Positions 21,768 to 33,308 of a stretch of DNA of 64,000 nucleotides are shown here, piece by piece. The stretch's first letter is position 1. Each line of letters opens with the position of its first letter. Where the stretch lies: assembly GCA_944472135.2 (NCBI GenBank), contig OX235262.1:43203804-43267803 (forward strand). The letters are read 5' to 3'. The position numbers and the translations under genes are program-made. Source of the DNA: Trichobilharzia regenti (taxonomy: Eukaryota; Platyhelminthes; Trematoda; Strigeidida; Schistosomatidae). The notes beneath the pieces are model-generated. The model saw only the letters and a list, made by a program, of their open reading frames with translations. It searched no databases and was not told the DNA's origin.

Positions 21768-24052
21768 TCTTAGTAGAGCGTAAAATTGTATATTATAGCT
21801 CGGACGAATTATCAATGAAGAAGTCATCCTTTTTAAGAAAGTTCGCATAGAAAGACTATTATTTGCATTATAGTGCGTTGAGGGTTTGTTTATTTTCCAG
21901 TTGTTTCAGATCTTAAGGTTGTAAATATACTGCAGTCAATGGCTGTTGTCATTCCAGTGAATCTATGAGAATCTGGCCTATGAAAGAGAAATAGCATGCA
22001 GACATAGGTTAGATGTGTGCTTTGAACATGTTAAACTTTTCTGTTATCATCCGGGATGACTGAAATATTCCATAACACATTGACGACATTATGCGATGAA
22101 TGAGACAGGCTGCTGAATTTCCTGGTTATTATATCTATTTTGATGAAGTTCCTAGTTAAAAGTGCTTGGGCGAAGATGTGAAAATAGTTTAATTGACATT
22201 TGCACATGGAATTTCACAATGCCTTAATTGCTCAGTGCATGAAATGGCATCAGAGTATATTGACATCAGTGTTCATTGTGTCTGGAAGAATAGTATAAAT
22301 AGTCCTTCTCAAATGTCAGAGTACTTAAAATTAGTACCAGATTTATGTCGATTAGTAGCTGGCGGCTGTGTCGTACAACTACTACACCTGTTACATAGGT
22401 TATATCAATCTTAAAAATTATTTTGCTTCACATCACTAAGATAATGTGAGATCCTTAATGACTTAATTGTGGCTATGAAAGATGTAGAAGATGCACTTAT
22501 GGCTCATATATTTAACGCAGTTATTATTAAACAAGTTATCTGTAAGCAACTTGTGATGTTCTGAATACTGCAAACTGTTGATAAGAAACTGCATTAAAGG
22601 AAAAAATGCTGAACAGCTAGAAAATACTACTGCAGTTTCGTTGGTTGTTACCTTTAGCATTTGTAACTCATTATTCCAAAGCTGCGATTGACGCCAAACC
22701 ATCCATGGTACCCCACAGGCCCTATAGAAATTTGTGAGACATCTTACATGTCAGGTTGTCTTCCATATTATAAGGTTGCAGATCTTTCAATTTACCTCTC
22801 ACTGAAGTATCACTTATCTACTTCACTATGGTCTTTTCATTTGTGCACTATTACACTGCATTTTATGTTAACTGGATATGCCTTTATGCTTACAGTCTAT
22901 TTGCTTTTATTAGAAACACAACAACAGCAGTGTTGGAACAAAGCTGTATTTTCATAGAAAACATCATATTTTCTATCCTTACACCAATATGGTTGGCATT
23001 AAACATTGCAGATGTATACTCACATTCCAACGACATAGCACTTAGCCAAATGTACGGTGTTCATTATTAAGGGTTTACAATTTAACTCTTATAATTCATG
23101 ATACTTCACGATTGCAGTTTATAACATAACTTATTGCGCCTGTAGAAATGACATGCATTCATTGTAAACATTGGTTTAAACGAAATTTGAAATTATTACT
23201 ATATGCTTGCTGCTATCCTTTAGAAGAGGAATAATGTGTGTTGCAGTGAAAACCCCAGAATAATGATGTCATTACCAAAGAATGAGAAAGGAGAATAAAC
23301 CATTTTCAGCAAAGGTAGGCAGATATAAATCGTTTACCTTTAATATTACTTCTTCCTTACTTCAGCTATTTAAAAAACACTTTGTTTACTTATTTGTAGA
23401 TATCTGGTAACGTCAATCACCCCAGTCACAGAGATTCGACATTGCACAAATTATTCCGACAATCGACTGCGTAAACACATTTGCTTGTTATTATTTTTTC
23501 ATTAAATACATTTAATATCCTGCTTACCAGACCTTTCTTATTATATCTGAGTTTAGATGTATTTGTCATGATGACTAGGTGCAGACATGACTTATTAATA
23601 AGAACTGACGAAGTAATTGGTGGCATATTTTAGTGTAAGCTAAATCTAAATACGATTGTTAAAGCTCAACGAATTCAATAATTCGTCTGGTGTAGAGTTG
23701 AATTTACGCTACATGTCAACAGCCTTAGTCATATGGATTGACATCACGCTTTAAGTGAAACATTAGTAATGCAATACTTTCGAATACACGTAACCGTATA
23801 AGAACTGGGACTCGAATGCAGTGCCTAAGGTATGCCTACTATTGTCCCTAAAGACTTGTATATGACTATGATACTTATGCACGTTAGCTAACTGAAATAC
23901 TTATAATTTAACACGTATGCTGACCGACATCGTTCCTACACAATTACACTTACGTATTGTTAGTAGTGAAAGTCCTAGAGAGCACCGGTCTAGCATGCCG
24001 TGCTCACAAAGTGAACACATGAATTGAAAGACAACAAAATTTACATGAAAAT
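21768..24052. other. Unassigned AT-rich sequence
   Basis: Only short frames without motifs. It lies between the 161-bp repeat and the 3' end of the MULE gene and may contain the non-coding part of that transposon, but no terminal inverted repeat could be matched to the sequence before 26640. Confidence 0.4.
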
Positions 24053-24058
24053 TTTATT
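24053..24058 (-). terminator. Poly(A) signal of the MULE gene
   Basis: TTTATT on the plus strand, i.e. AATAAA 27 bp past the stop codon at 24085-24087 of the minus-strand transposase gene. Confidence 0.5.
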
Positions 24059-24084
24059 TTCATTATGACAAAAATTTAGTTTAT

Positions 24085-26200
24085 TTACATATTAAGAACA
24101 CGATTGATTCCTGCGATTACTCCGTCTGCATAAGCATTGGCAAACACTTCTCCAAATTTGTCATTAATTCTGTCCATACCCGCATTGATAATCTTCTTTT
24201 TGGTATCGTATATGTTACTTCGATTTCGAGGGATAACTGCTGACGTACTTTGAGATGCGAACAAGTTGCGTGACCACGTCCATTGTTTACAATTATGCAT
24301 CACATGGTTAACTACAAAAGGTGGAACAAAAAAAGTTAAGATAACTATGAACTGATTATTACATTACATTATACATTAAAAACGTAGTCATAAAAACGCA
24401 AATATACCTGTGAAATACGGCTTTCTTAAGTGGACCAAAAGCAAGTGTCGGCAGGGGTACCGACAGGTCTGAAATGTAAAGCACGTGCAGGTGCAAGCAC
24501 TCAGATCAACCTGCACTGTTTTCCCATTTTCTTTGAAAAATACATAATCAACGGATTCGAACTCAACAGTAGCCCATCGTCGCAATTGGTATTCACGTAT
24601 TACCTTCCTCGCGGCGTATGGTGTAAGCAACCGTATAATTGGGATTAAACTTTGTGAACAGGGATACGTGAAGCATCGTGATTGAGCAATATTCGCCTCC
24701 TGCTGTATTATTGAAAAACTTCGTTTATGCCATTTATACACCTTTAGCATACTTTTATGCAGACTATCAGATCTTTGCAAAAACCGTTTCATCTGCTTGT
24801 GGGAACTCTCGACACGATTATTTGTATCGTTCCCAAAAGTCAGCACGTTATCTCTGAAACAGGCCGCCCACAATTCTCGTCGATGCATCCAACGACGTTG
24901 TAGGTATTGACTGACATTAGCGTCCAATCTGCTAATAACTCTGAAGTAGAAATTAAATCTGCAAAATGAGAACAATAGAGGCATTACTCTGATCTCCTTT
25001 TACACTGCACTAGACGGCATAAGTAGTTCTTCACAATGGGATTTCTTGTCTACGAATAAAATGTAAAGTATGCTTTGAAAAACTTACTTTCCGACAGAAA
25101 GCTCGGCAAACATGAAAAGAACACAAAACAATGTGCGCTTGTCTGTGCGTTAACTTGACGGCTGCTATTTCAGCTTGCGCACAATCCATAATGAAGGATT
25201 CTGTTTTCGAGGTGTCTTCCATTATTTGCCGGAAACAGTCTAATATCCAAACTACATCTCGTTTGAATTCTTTTCTAGTCCACGCAAATAAAACTGGTCG
25301 TCCACGACCAAAATTATCCGTCACAAGTAGCTGGAACAAAGAATACCTGCACGTTGATTAATGAATTGGTAAACTTACTTCCCTTTATTTGTATTATACG
25401 TCGAATCGATACCAACAACTTCAGGGAACTGTTTATACAATTCCATTTGCTCATAAGTTGCAAAACAAATTCTTGTTAGTGAATTCCTGATCGGTTCATC
25501 GGAATAATACTCCATTAACTTCCCACGGGATTTTAGGAATTCAAAAATGTCACGACGACTCGAAATACCTTAAGTATGTAACAAGTACGTCAACGTTACC
25601 TTTATTCACTGCGGCTTTCATATTTTTAACGTCAATGCGAGTTATATCCTTGTTGTACTTCTCCTTAACATGCATTATTATTTCATCGGATGAGTGGGAT
25701 TGCTGAAGAAGTGGTTCAATATTTTCTTTCTCTTCAACTGTTAGTCGTCTATACCATGGGTCATTCTGCATGTACACCCTGCTGCATGGATGGTTATGCA
25801 CCATATTGTGGGAAGCAATTATGTATTCACTATGATGCAAAACCACGCGAAATGAAGACGAGCAATTGCAACATTTAGACCTGCAATATTCATGAAATCA
25901 TATTACACTTCTTCTTACGACTTGTTTTTCAATTTCAATCCAGGTCTTGTACGATTCACTCCAAAAGTGCATTTAAAACCAACATAAGCGTACTTAAACC
26001 TGGCATCCGGCATCGTTTTGCTGCAATTATGAACATAGTGAGTGTAGGATAACTACACTGTTAGCATTATATGACTTCCTCACTTTTTGAAATTCTGCTA
26101 ATGACTTCTCAAATTCATCCCAGCTGAAGAAACGCTTTCCAAGTATGTATTCAGCAAAAATTCCACTTAAATCTGTGCTCCTGTCACTCGAATTGACTAC
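24085..26200 (-). CDS. Mutator-like (MULE, Curupira-type) transposase gene with micro-introns
   Basis: Exons that I can join from the sequence (5' to 3') are about 26200-26084, 26020-25922, 25880-25379, 25346-25088, 25049-25006, 24958-24408 and 24311-24085; the first junction is uncertain. Introns of 32, 38, 47 and 96 bp all have GT...AG ends. The protein opens with FFSWDEFEKSL and a FAR1/FLYWCH-like zinc region (KCTFGVNRTRPG, SKCCNCSSSFRVVL, HNMVHNHPC). The MULE DDE core follows: D in GIDSTYNTN, D in FIMDCAQAEIAAVK with CSFHVCRAF, and E in NNRVESSHKQMK. It ends with a SWIM zinc finger (CTC...CRH, near 24440-24480) and a short tail exon. A one-base frameshift near 25555 breaks the third exon listed, so this copy is probably dead. 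Curupira MULEs are known from Schistosoma; assignment to that family is by motif only. Confidence 0.8.
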
Positions 26201-26639
26201 CTGCAACGGACTAAAATAAAGTTATCAATTAGGATCCATCTATGTCACAACTATTCCAACATAAATCGTAAAAAAACAACATTGAAATACAGGGATGATC
26301 GATAACCATCAAGAAAATGCCGCACGTATAACCTAAATTACAGAAAAACACAAGAACCCACCGGTTCGTTGACATCGCAAGCAACCAATAGACCAAACAA
26401 CGAATTGTACGACAAATAATGCCTAGTACATGCACAAACAAAAAAAAACAAAGCGTTACAATAGTTTCATACACGTTTACAGTAATCACATATGCTGGCA
26501 AACGACGCAAACACAACCACGCAAATACAGCACCCGACAGCACGCACCCAAGGACAATTCAAACTCCAATTGACCGCCACCATTCTAGCCAATGAAAGAC
26601 GAAAAAAAATTAGTCGCGGAAAATATAACACGAGACAAC
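26201..26639. other. 5' flank of the MULE gene
   Basis: No coding motif recognised. It presumably holds the transposon's 5' end; the break into hsp70 sequence at 26640 could be the element's edge, but no matching terminal inverted repeat is evident at the other side. Confidence 0.35.
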
Positions 26640-27121
26640 GTAGACTTCACCTCGAATATACCATCTTCAATTGTCAAGATAGACACATCAAAAGTACCAC
26701 CACCCAAATCGAATATCAACACATTACGCTCACCACCAACCTTCTTGTCCAGACCATACGCGATAGCAGCAGCAGTAGGCTCGTTGATGATTCTCAACAC
26801 ATTCAGACCAGCGATCGCACCCGCATCCTTAGTAGCTTGACGTTGACTGTCGTTGAAGTAGGCGGGAACTGTCACCACTGCATCAGTCACCGTTCTACCC
26901 AAATACGCTTCAGCCACTTCCTTCATCTTCGTCAACACCATCGATGAGATCTCCTCAGGGAAGAATGTCTTCGTCTCACCCTTGTATTCAACACGGATCT
27001 CAGGCTTACCACCCTCATTAATAACGCCAAAGGGCCAGTGCTTCATATCACTCTGAACTGAAGAGTCATCAAATCGTCGACCGATCAGTCGCTTCGCGTC
27101 GAATACTGTGTTCGTTGGGTT
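26640..27121 (-). pseudogene. hsp70: hsp70 copy B fragment (residues 60-220)
   Basis: Matches codons 60 to about 220 of hsp70 ([12 protein letters not shown] to IFEVKST), then stops at the foreign sequence before 26640. On the other side it meets the left LTR at 27122. It contains [11 protein letters not shown] but neither the first ATP loop nor the substrate-binding half. It differs from copy A by GGKPEIRV for GGKPKIRV and by keeping NEPTAAA. Together with 51536-51716 it marks the two sides of the retrotransposon insertion. Confidence 0.9.
27118..27121. other. 4-bp target-site duplication, left
   Basis: GGTT precedes the left LTR and GGTT follows the right LTR at 51536-51539. The uninterrupted gene at 58120-58140 has a single GGTT (GTTGGGTTGATCG). 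A 4-bp duplication fits Ty3/gypsy integration. Confidence 0.85.
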
Positions 27122-27498
27122 TGTAGTGCACATTGTACCCTCGAACTTTTGTTTAAACTCACTCACCTAGTTTGAAACACTTTTATCTTTTGAGTTGTGA
27201 CTCTTCTGTACGTTCATTGGTTCGCTCTCTTGTGCTCTCTTTCTGCACACTCTCCGAGCCTACCTCCAGCAACATCTGCAGATAAGTTGTACGACTTCTT
27301 TATTTCTTGAATTTCATATTTCGCCGAATAAAATATAATTCTCCCAGGTAATCTCGTCACCTCAAGTCTTTTTACCGCGATACAGTTTGTCAGTATTTGC
27401 GCCTCGAGTAGTGTACTGCTAAGGTCGCGAAACGGTGAAGAAGTTTGTAAGGGTGTTTAGAGTATAGGTCCACTCTGAACCGTAGTAGAACTCTTACA
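27122..27498 (+). repeat. Left (5') LTR of the outer Ty3/gypsy element
   Basis: 377 bp, starting TGTAGTG and ending CTTACA (TG...CA). The partner at 51159-51535 is the same length and orientation. It contains AATAAA at 27327-27332, a plausible R-region poly(A) signal. About a dozen differences from the right LTR, including clustered changes near the 3' end, show the insertion is not brand new. The sequence just after (ATTCGTGAGCCCC) should be the primer-binding site but has no clear TGG start. Confidence 0.9.
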
Positions 27499-27825
27499 AT
27501 TCGTGAGCCCCTTTTCTCCGTTTTCCGCCATAGTAGCTTAAAGTGTTAATAATTCATTTTACATGCCGTCTATTTTGTTAATTTTTTTCACACATGGTTA
27601 TAAGGATTTGTTTTGTTTGTACTTATATTGGTTTTTACCACCTTGTTAATATTTTGTCTTGTGTGCAAGATTGCTGCGTCAGAGATGGCTATAACGCTGC
27701 AACTCCCCGCCTTCTGGACACCGTCCAGCTGCATGGTTCAATCATATAGGGGCTAAGTTTGCCATTAGACGCATACACTCACAAGAAACCAAACTAAACC
27801 ACATGGTAGCGTCTGCAATCGCTGA
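27499..27825 (+). pseudogene. Outer element leader and start of gag
   Basis: After ~185 bp of leader, a frame from ATG 27685 reads MAITLQLPAFWTPSS. A one-base shift near 27730 then gives AWFNHIGAKFAIRRIHSQET and KLNHMVASAI. This is the opening of a CsRn1/Boudicca-like Gag (LPxFWxxxxxxWFxxxEAxFAxRxI). It stops at about 27802-27825, where inverted RT sequence of the same element begins. The mirror image lies at 48838-48978 on the minus strand. Confidence 0.7.
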
Positions 27826-28344
27826 TTTAATTTTCTAGAACTCTTCCCTAGACTCTTGTGTCATGCTGAAGGTTTTGCATTTACCCTTCAGAAGGTCTGT
27901 GAGTGCATGTAAAATATGTGCACATTGAGGAACGAAACGTCGGTAATAACTTACCATGCCTAGGAATGTGCGCGAAGATATCATGGACGTAGGCTCTGGG
28001 AAGTTTTGTATGGCTAGTACCTTCTCAGGTAACAGTCGAATGCCATGTTCGTTAACGACATGTTCCAGAAAATTCAACGAATGTACTCCAATCTGGCATT
28101 TTGACATGTTAGGTGTCAAACCGTGTGTTGCCAATCGCTCAAAAACTATCTGCAAATGCCTACGGTGAGTAGCTTCATCAGGGCTAGCCACGAGAATATC
28201 GTCCAGGTAGGCATACGCGCAATCCAATCCGCGCAAAACATGTGTGAAACGCTGGAATGTTTGTGCGGCGTTGCGGAGACCAAACGGCATGCGGAGGAAT
28301 TCGAAGTGACCTAAAGGAGTGATGACTGCCGTTTTAGGAATATC
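27803..28344 (-). pseudogene. Outer-element RT fragment, unit 1 left
   Basis: The minus strand encodes MPFGLRNAAQTFQRF, the catalytic YLDDILVAS, LNFLEHVVNEHGIRL and FLGMVSYYRRFVPQC of a Ty3/gypsy RT, ending in an in-frame TAG (28 bp left of 27863) and KIKSAIADA. Carries the ESREEF variant. This family is distinct from the nested element, whose RT reads YIDDVLIAS. Confidence 0.85.
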
Positions 28345-28367
28345 TTCAGGATGAACTGGGATCTGAT
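28345..28367. other. Palindrome spacer, centre 1
   Basis: 23 nt between the arm ends GGAATATC and GATATTCC. Read on the minus strand it is the natural RT codons HQIPVHPE, so it belongs to the left (minus) arm. The same orientation is found at 48295-48317 and the opposite one at 38320-38342. Confidence 0.85.
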
Positions 28368-28960
28368 GATATTCCTAAAACGGCAGTCATCACTCCTTTA
28401 GGTCACTTCGAATTCCTCCGCATGCCGTTTGGTCTCCGCAACGCCGCACAAACATTCCAGCGTTTCACACATGTTTTGCGCGGATTGGATTGCGCGTATG
28501 CCTACCTGGACGATATTCTCGTGGCTAGCCCTGATGAAGCTACTCACCGTAGGCATTTGCAGATAATTTTTGAGCGATTGGCAACACACGGTTTGACACC
28601 TAACATGTCAAAATGCCAGATTGGAGTACATTCGTTGAATTTTCTGGAACATGTCGTTAACGAACATGGCATTCGACTGTTACCTGAGAAGGTACTAGCC
28701 ATACAAAACTTCCCAGAGCCTACGTCCATGATATCTTCGCGCACATTCCTAGGCATGGTAAGTTATTACCGACGTTTCGTTCCTCAATGTGCACATATTT
28801 TACATGCACTCACAGACCTTCTGAAGGGTAAATGCAAAACCTTCAGCATGACACAAGAGGCTAGGGAAGAGTTCTAGAAAATTAAATCAGCGATTGCAGA
28901 CGCAACCATGTTAGTTCACGTAGACACCAAACTTCCGCTTAGCATCTCGGTTGATGCATC
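28368..28960 (+). pseudogene. Outer-element RT to RNase H start, unit 1
   Basis: Same RT block as the inverted copy to its left. After the in-frame TAG at 28875-28877 the frame continues KIKSAIADATMLVHVDTKLP then LSISVDAS, the opening of RNase H, and is cut at 28961 by the LTR of the nested element. The nested element therefore inserted into the outer RNase H gene. Confidence 0.85.
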
Positions 28961-29443
28961 TGTAGGGGACTTATACTAGAGTTCACTAACATTATAAATA
29001 TAAGAATAATAATCCAAGTCAATGGAGTGTTAAATAACAATATATTACCAAAAATGCAGTGACGAGTTGTATCAACAAAAAGGATTACTTGGATATAAAG
29101 TCTAAGTCCTCTGCTACAAATTATGTATATAATCCACGGGTACGTTAATTGATTGGGTTGCGTCTGCTGTAGCTGCTGTGTTCCGGTTGTAGAAATGTCT
29201 TCGGTTGAGAGTAGTAGACTCCTACAATAAATCCGAAGTATACAACACGGTGTGAGTAGAGCAAGTAAGCAGAAGTGACCAGGGAGAAGATGAAGTCTCC
29301 AACAGCAGAGTGTATTTTTCAATTGTACACGGAAGTTGTATATATTTCAACAAGAAGCGTTTTAAACAAAAATTATGTACAATATCCCGAATATTCATAC
29401 AAATAACCAAAAAGTGTACAATCACATTGTTACGTACTCCACA
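28961..29443 (-). repeat. Nested-element LTR, unit 1
   Basis: 483 bp, with TG...CA ends when read on the minus strand (TGTGGAGTACG to CCCCTACA). It has lost one T relative to the 484-bp copies (GAATATTCAT for GAATTATTCAT). It borders outer RNase H on one side and the nested element's polypurine tract on the other. Confidence 0.85.
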
Positions 29444-32400
29444 CGGCTCCCCCCCTAGAGGTCCGGAGAGCCCACTGGAAAATGATAAGTAAAACTGTTA
29501 AGTAAATAATAATAGTAATAACAATTTTTGGATAAAAATAGGGATATATTACATGCATAAACGCGAGAAGGTATGTGAACCATGTAAAGTCTGAAAGCAT
29601 ATACAATGAGTTCAGCAATAAAAATTGAAATAGAAAGTCATGTCACTTAAATTTGCACTAACCCTGAACATAGATTTTTAATGTATAAAGAAAAATATGT
29701 AAATAGACAGTAATTAAGGAGGGGAAAGAAAACATTAAAAAATATGGATTAAAGATCAATAGTTTCTGAAATGGACGATACCTGTTTTGTAGGTGAGGTA
29801 CATATAAATAAATAATAGTGATAGTAACATCAAAGTTCACGACGAAATACTAACGGTCATGATAATAATGTCTAAACGAAAAAGATAATAATAGTTTGTA
29901 ATTATATATATTTTTTTATTAGTCCTCAAAATGAACGTAGCGAGCCGGTTTACTGATTTGCCGACCACTACGTGTTTGATATGGAGGGAGGATAAGACTT
30001 GGTGCCGGTGGGGTGGAATCGGATGTTTGATTATTTGATTGTGCAGCTGCCGATGTAGATTCGAAGTCGTTGTCGGTGTATGCGGGTTTGATTCGATCAA
30101 TGGAAATAGTCTCTCGTTTTCCTTTCTTGTTCACTGTAAAGTGTTTGTCTCAACGTTTAATAACTTGAAAGGGTCCTTCGTATGGAGGTTGCAATCCTTT
30201 TCTGATGGCGTCGACTCGAATGTAGACGAATTTGGAAGTTTGTAGATGTTTGTTGATCTGATCTCGTCGGGGAGATTGTCGAGGAGCTGTTGGTTGAAGC
30301 ATTTGTCTAGTTAATCGGTTGGTGAAGTCGGCAATGTTCACGTCTGTGGAATCTTTCCACTAGACCATTCGCTGCCGGATGATAGGCTGTTGTGGAGATA
30401 TGTTTCACTCCCAGAAGTCTTGTCAGTTCGCGAAAGAGTGTCGATTGGAATTGAGGACCGCGGTCGGATGTAATAGTAGTTGGTACACCGTAGTTTGACA
30501 CCCAACGGTCGAGAAAAACCAAGGCAACGTTTCCAGCAGATATGTCGTTTAAGGGGCATGCAAAGCCCAACGAGTAAATCTATTAATCGCTGTCAGGATA
30601 TGTGTATATCCTCTTGATGTTGGCAATGGTCCCACGATATCTATATGGATATGCTGAAATCTCTTTTCGGATAATTCAAACGTCTTCGGGGTTGTAATAG
30701 TGTGGCGGTTTACTTTGGAGCATTGGCATTGGAGACATTCTCGTGCCCATCTCCGAATGTCAGAGTTCATTTTAGGCCACACGAAGCGTTCTGTCTGTCT
30801 GTCTGTCTGTTTTCGACATAGAACTTTGCACAAATGTGCGGAAGTTCAAGTCGCCACACTCCGTGTAGCACGCGAAGCGTTCGCTGATCAGTCTGACCGT
30901 GGCGCGTACTCCAGGGTGAGAAAGCGAATGTAAATGTTCGAACAATGCTTTTCGGCAACTGAGAGGCACAAATGGACGATTAGTGCCGGTAGATACATCG
31001 CAGACTATGGTTGCATCTGATAAGGGGATAGGCACATCTTTGAGCTGTAAGGAAGAGTTTCTGCGGCAGGTTTGGAGTTCAACGTCATCTCTTTGTAATT
31101 GAGCCATACGATCAAGACTGATGTCTACCGAAGTTTGAAGCTGGTTAATGTCACTTCTTGAAAGAGAATCGGCTACCACGTTCGCATCCCCTTTGATGTA
31201 CTGGATGTCGGTTGAAAATTGGGAGATATAATCCAACTATCTGGCTTCTCTAGGGGAGTGTTTATCGAGTGAAGTAGTGAAAGCATGACACAGGGGCTTG
31301 TGGTCAGTAAAAATAGTGAAATGCCGGCCCTGTAGTAAGTAACTGAAATGCTTCACTGCAAGATATATGGCCAACAATTCTCTCCCAAAAGTGCTGTATC
31401 GTGTCTGAACCGGTTCCAACTTCTTAGAAAAGAATGCGAGTGGGGTGACTTCGCCCTTCATCTTTTGTTGTAATACTGCCCCTACAGCTACTTGGGAGGC
31501 ATCTGTGCACAAAATAAGCGATGCTTCGGGGTTGATATGGGATAGCATAGTGACTTTGGATAAGACGTCTTTTGCGTTGCAAAAAGATTCGTGTGCTTGA
31601 GCTGACCACTGAAACTTTTTAGGATCATTTTTAAGGAGGTCGGTTAACGGCTGGATGATGGAGGCACACGAAGGAATGAAACGCCGGTAGAAATTAAACA
31701 TCCCCAAAAAACGTCTGACCTTCTTGAGTGAATCTGGTTCGGGGAAGTTTTTGATGGACTTTATCTTTTCCTCCGTAGGCGTAATACCATTCGCAGTTAT
31801 GTGGTGTCCCAGAAACTGTATAGAGGAGACACCGAATATGCACTTTTTGGGGTTAATGACGACTCCATGTTGCTCAAATCGTTGAAATAAGATGGTGAGG
31901 TGATCAGTATGTTCTTCGGGCGACGAGCTAGCAATTAAAACGTCATCGATATATACAAATACGAAGTCCAAACCTTGTGTGACCTGATCCATGAACCGTT
32001 GGAAGGATTGTGCGGCGTTCTTTAGGCCAAATGGCATGCGGAGAAATTCGAACAAACCGAAAGGTGTGATGATGGCCGTTTTTTCGATATCCTCTTGGGC
32101 AACTGGTATTTGGTGATAGGCCCTAACCAAGTCCACTTTAGAAAATATGGTTTTTCCGTGTAATGTCAGGGAGAAATCATGAAGATGGGGAATAGGGTAA
32201 CGGTCGGGAACTGTGGCATTGTTTAAATGTCGGTAATCCCCACATGGCCTCCAATCATGGTCAGCTTTAAGCACCATGTGTAAGGGCGAAGACCAAGGAC
32301 TATTGGAGGGTCTGATGATGTCGAGCTGCATCATGTGTTCAAATTCTGCCTTGGTTGCTGCCAATTTGTCCGAGGGTAATCTACGAGGACGAGCACGAAC

Positions 32401-33304
32401 TGGTCGACCCGTAGTAACTATCTTGTGAGTGACTGTATGAGGGACGTCCTCGATGTTGTACGACGGCTTAAGAATTTTAGGGAAACGATGAAGTAGGGCG
32501 GAAAAAGGGCAATCTGCTGGTCTTTCAATACTGATATTATAGACAGAATAGTTGGAGATAATTCCATGGATCTTTAGATGGGTGTTGTTATCAATCAGTT
32601 TTTTATTGTTGACGTCAACTAACAGGTTGAAATTACTCAAGAAATCTGCTCCGAGGATGGCGTGACCGACGTCTGTATGCTTGTGTGGTTAGCTGCCCGG
32701 AGAGACAGTTTTCCGGGTGTCCGTGTAGATCGCCTGGATAGTGAAGGAGGGATCAGGCTAACTTCTGCTCCCGTGTCTACCAGGAATAAAGTGTCTGAAG
32801 TTTTGTCCTTCACATAGAAGAGGCGACTTGTTTGCTTGCCAGTAACAGCTGTCGCCATCACTGTCTGGCTGAGGCGTTTCCCTGAGCCTGGTTGGCTTCG
32901 CTAAAACTGCACGGTTTTACACATTTCAGGGCATGACGTCCAAACTTCCAGTGATACCAGCATATATTACTATCCCGAGAAGACGTGTGAGAACGCTGTC
33001 GTGAGAAGGATCGTCGTCGTGATGGTGACCTTCTTTGTGAACTCAGCCTCCGGACTCGTCGATCAGACCTATTAGTTTCCAACTTGTCATTCCTTGCCGC
33101 TAAGTCTGCAATGGCGGCGAGTGTCGGTGTGTCTGCCGTGGGTGGAATGACACGGTGTGGCACTATCAGATGCTACGTGACTTATGGTGTTATCAGATAA
33201 AACATCCATAATACTATCTGCCATGTCACTTAGTTGGTCTAAGTCATACGACTTTCCTGAGATGATTAAAATTTGCTGGACATTTCTAGGTAAACGTTGC
33301 AACA
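29444..33304 (-). pseudogene. Nested Ty3/gypsy element body, unit 1
   Basis: Reads leftward gag (33305-32858), protease, RT, RNase H, integrase (to 29919), then an AT-rich 3' UTR. It carries the defects shared with unit 4: the 73-bp deletion in the protease region (frameshift before the LSNFNLLVD segment, around 32676) and a TAG after SPREAR at 31237-31239. It also has the 91-bp insertion in the integrase zinc finger that all units share. It is further marked by [10 protein letters not shown] and [10 protein letters not shown] where units 2 and 3 have G and P. No part could make an active polyprotein. Confidence 0.85.
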
Positions 33305-33308
33305 CATC
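33305..33308. other. Palindrome spacer, centre 2 (in gag)
   Basis: CATC flanked by GTTGCAACA and TGTTGCAAC. The arms extend in both directions as inverted copies of the nested element's gag. A 4-nt spacer between multi-kilobase arms could extrude as a cruciform and is very short for a stable natural locus. Confidence 0.85.
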
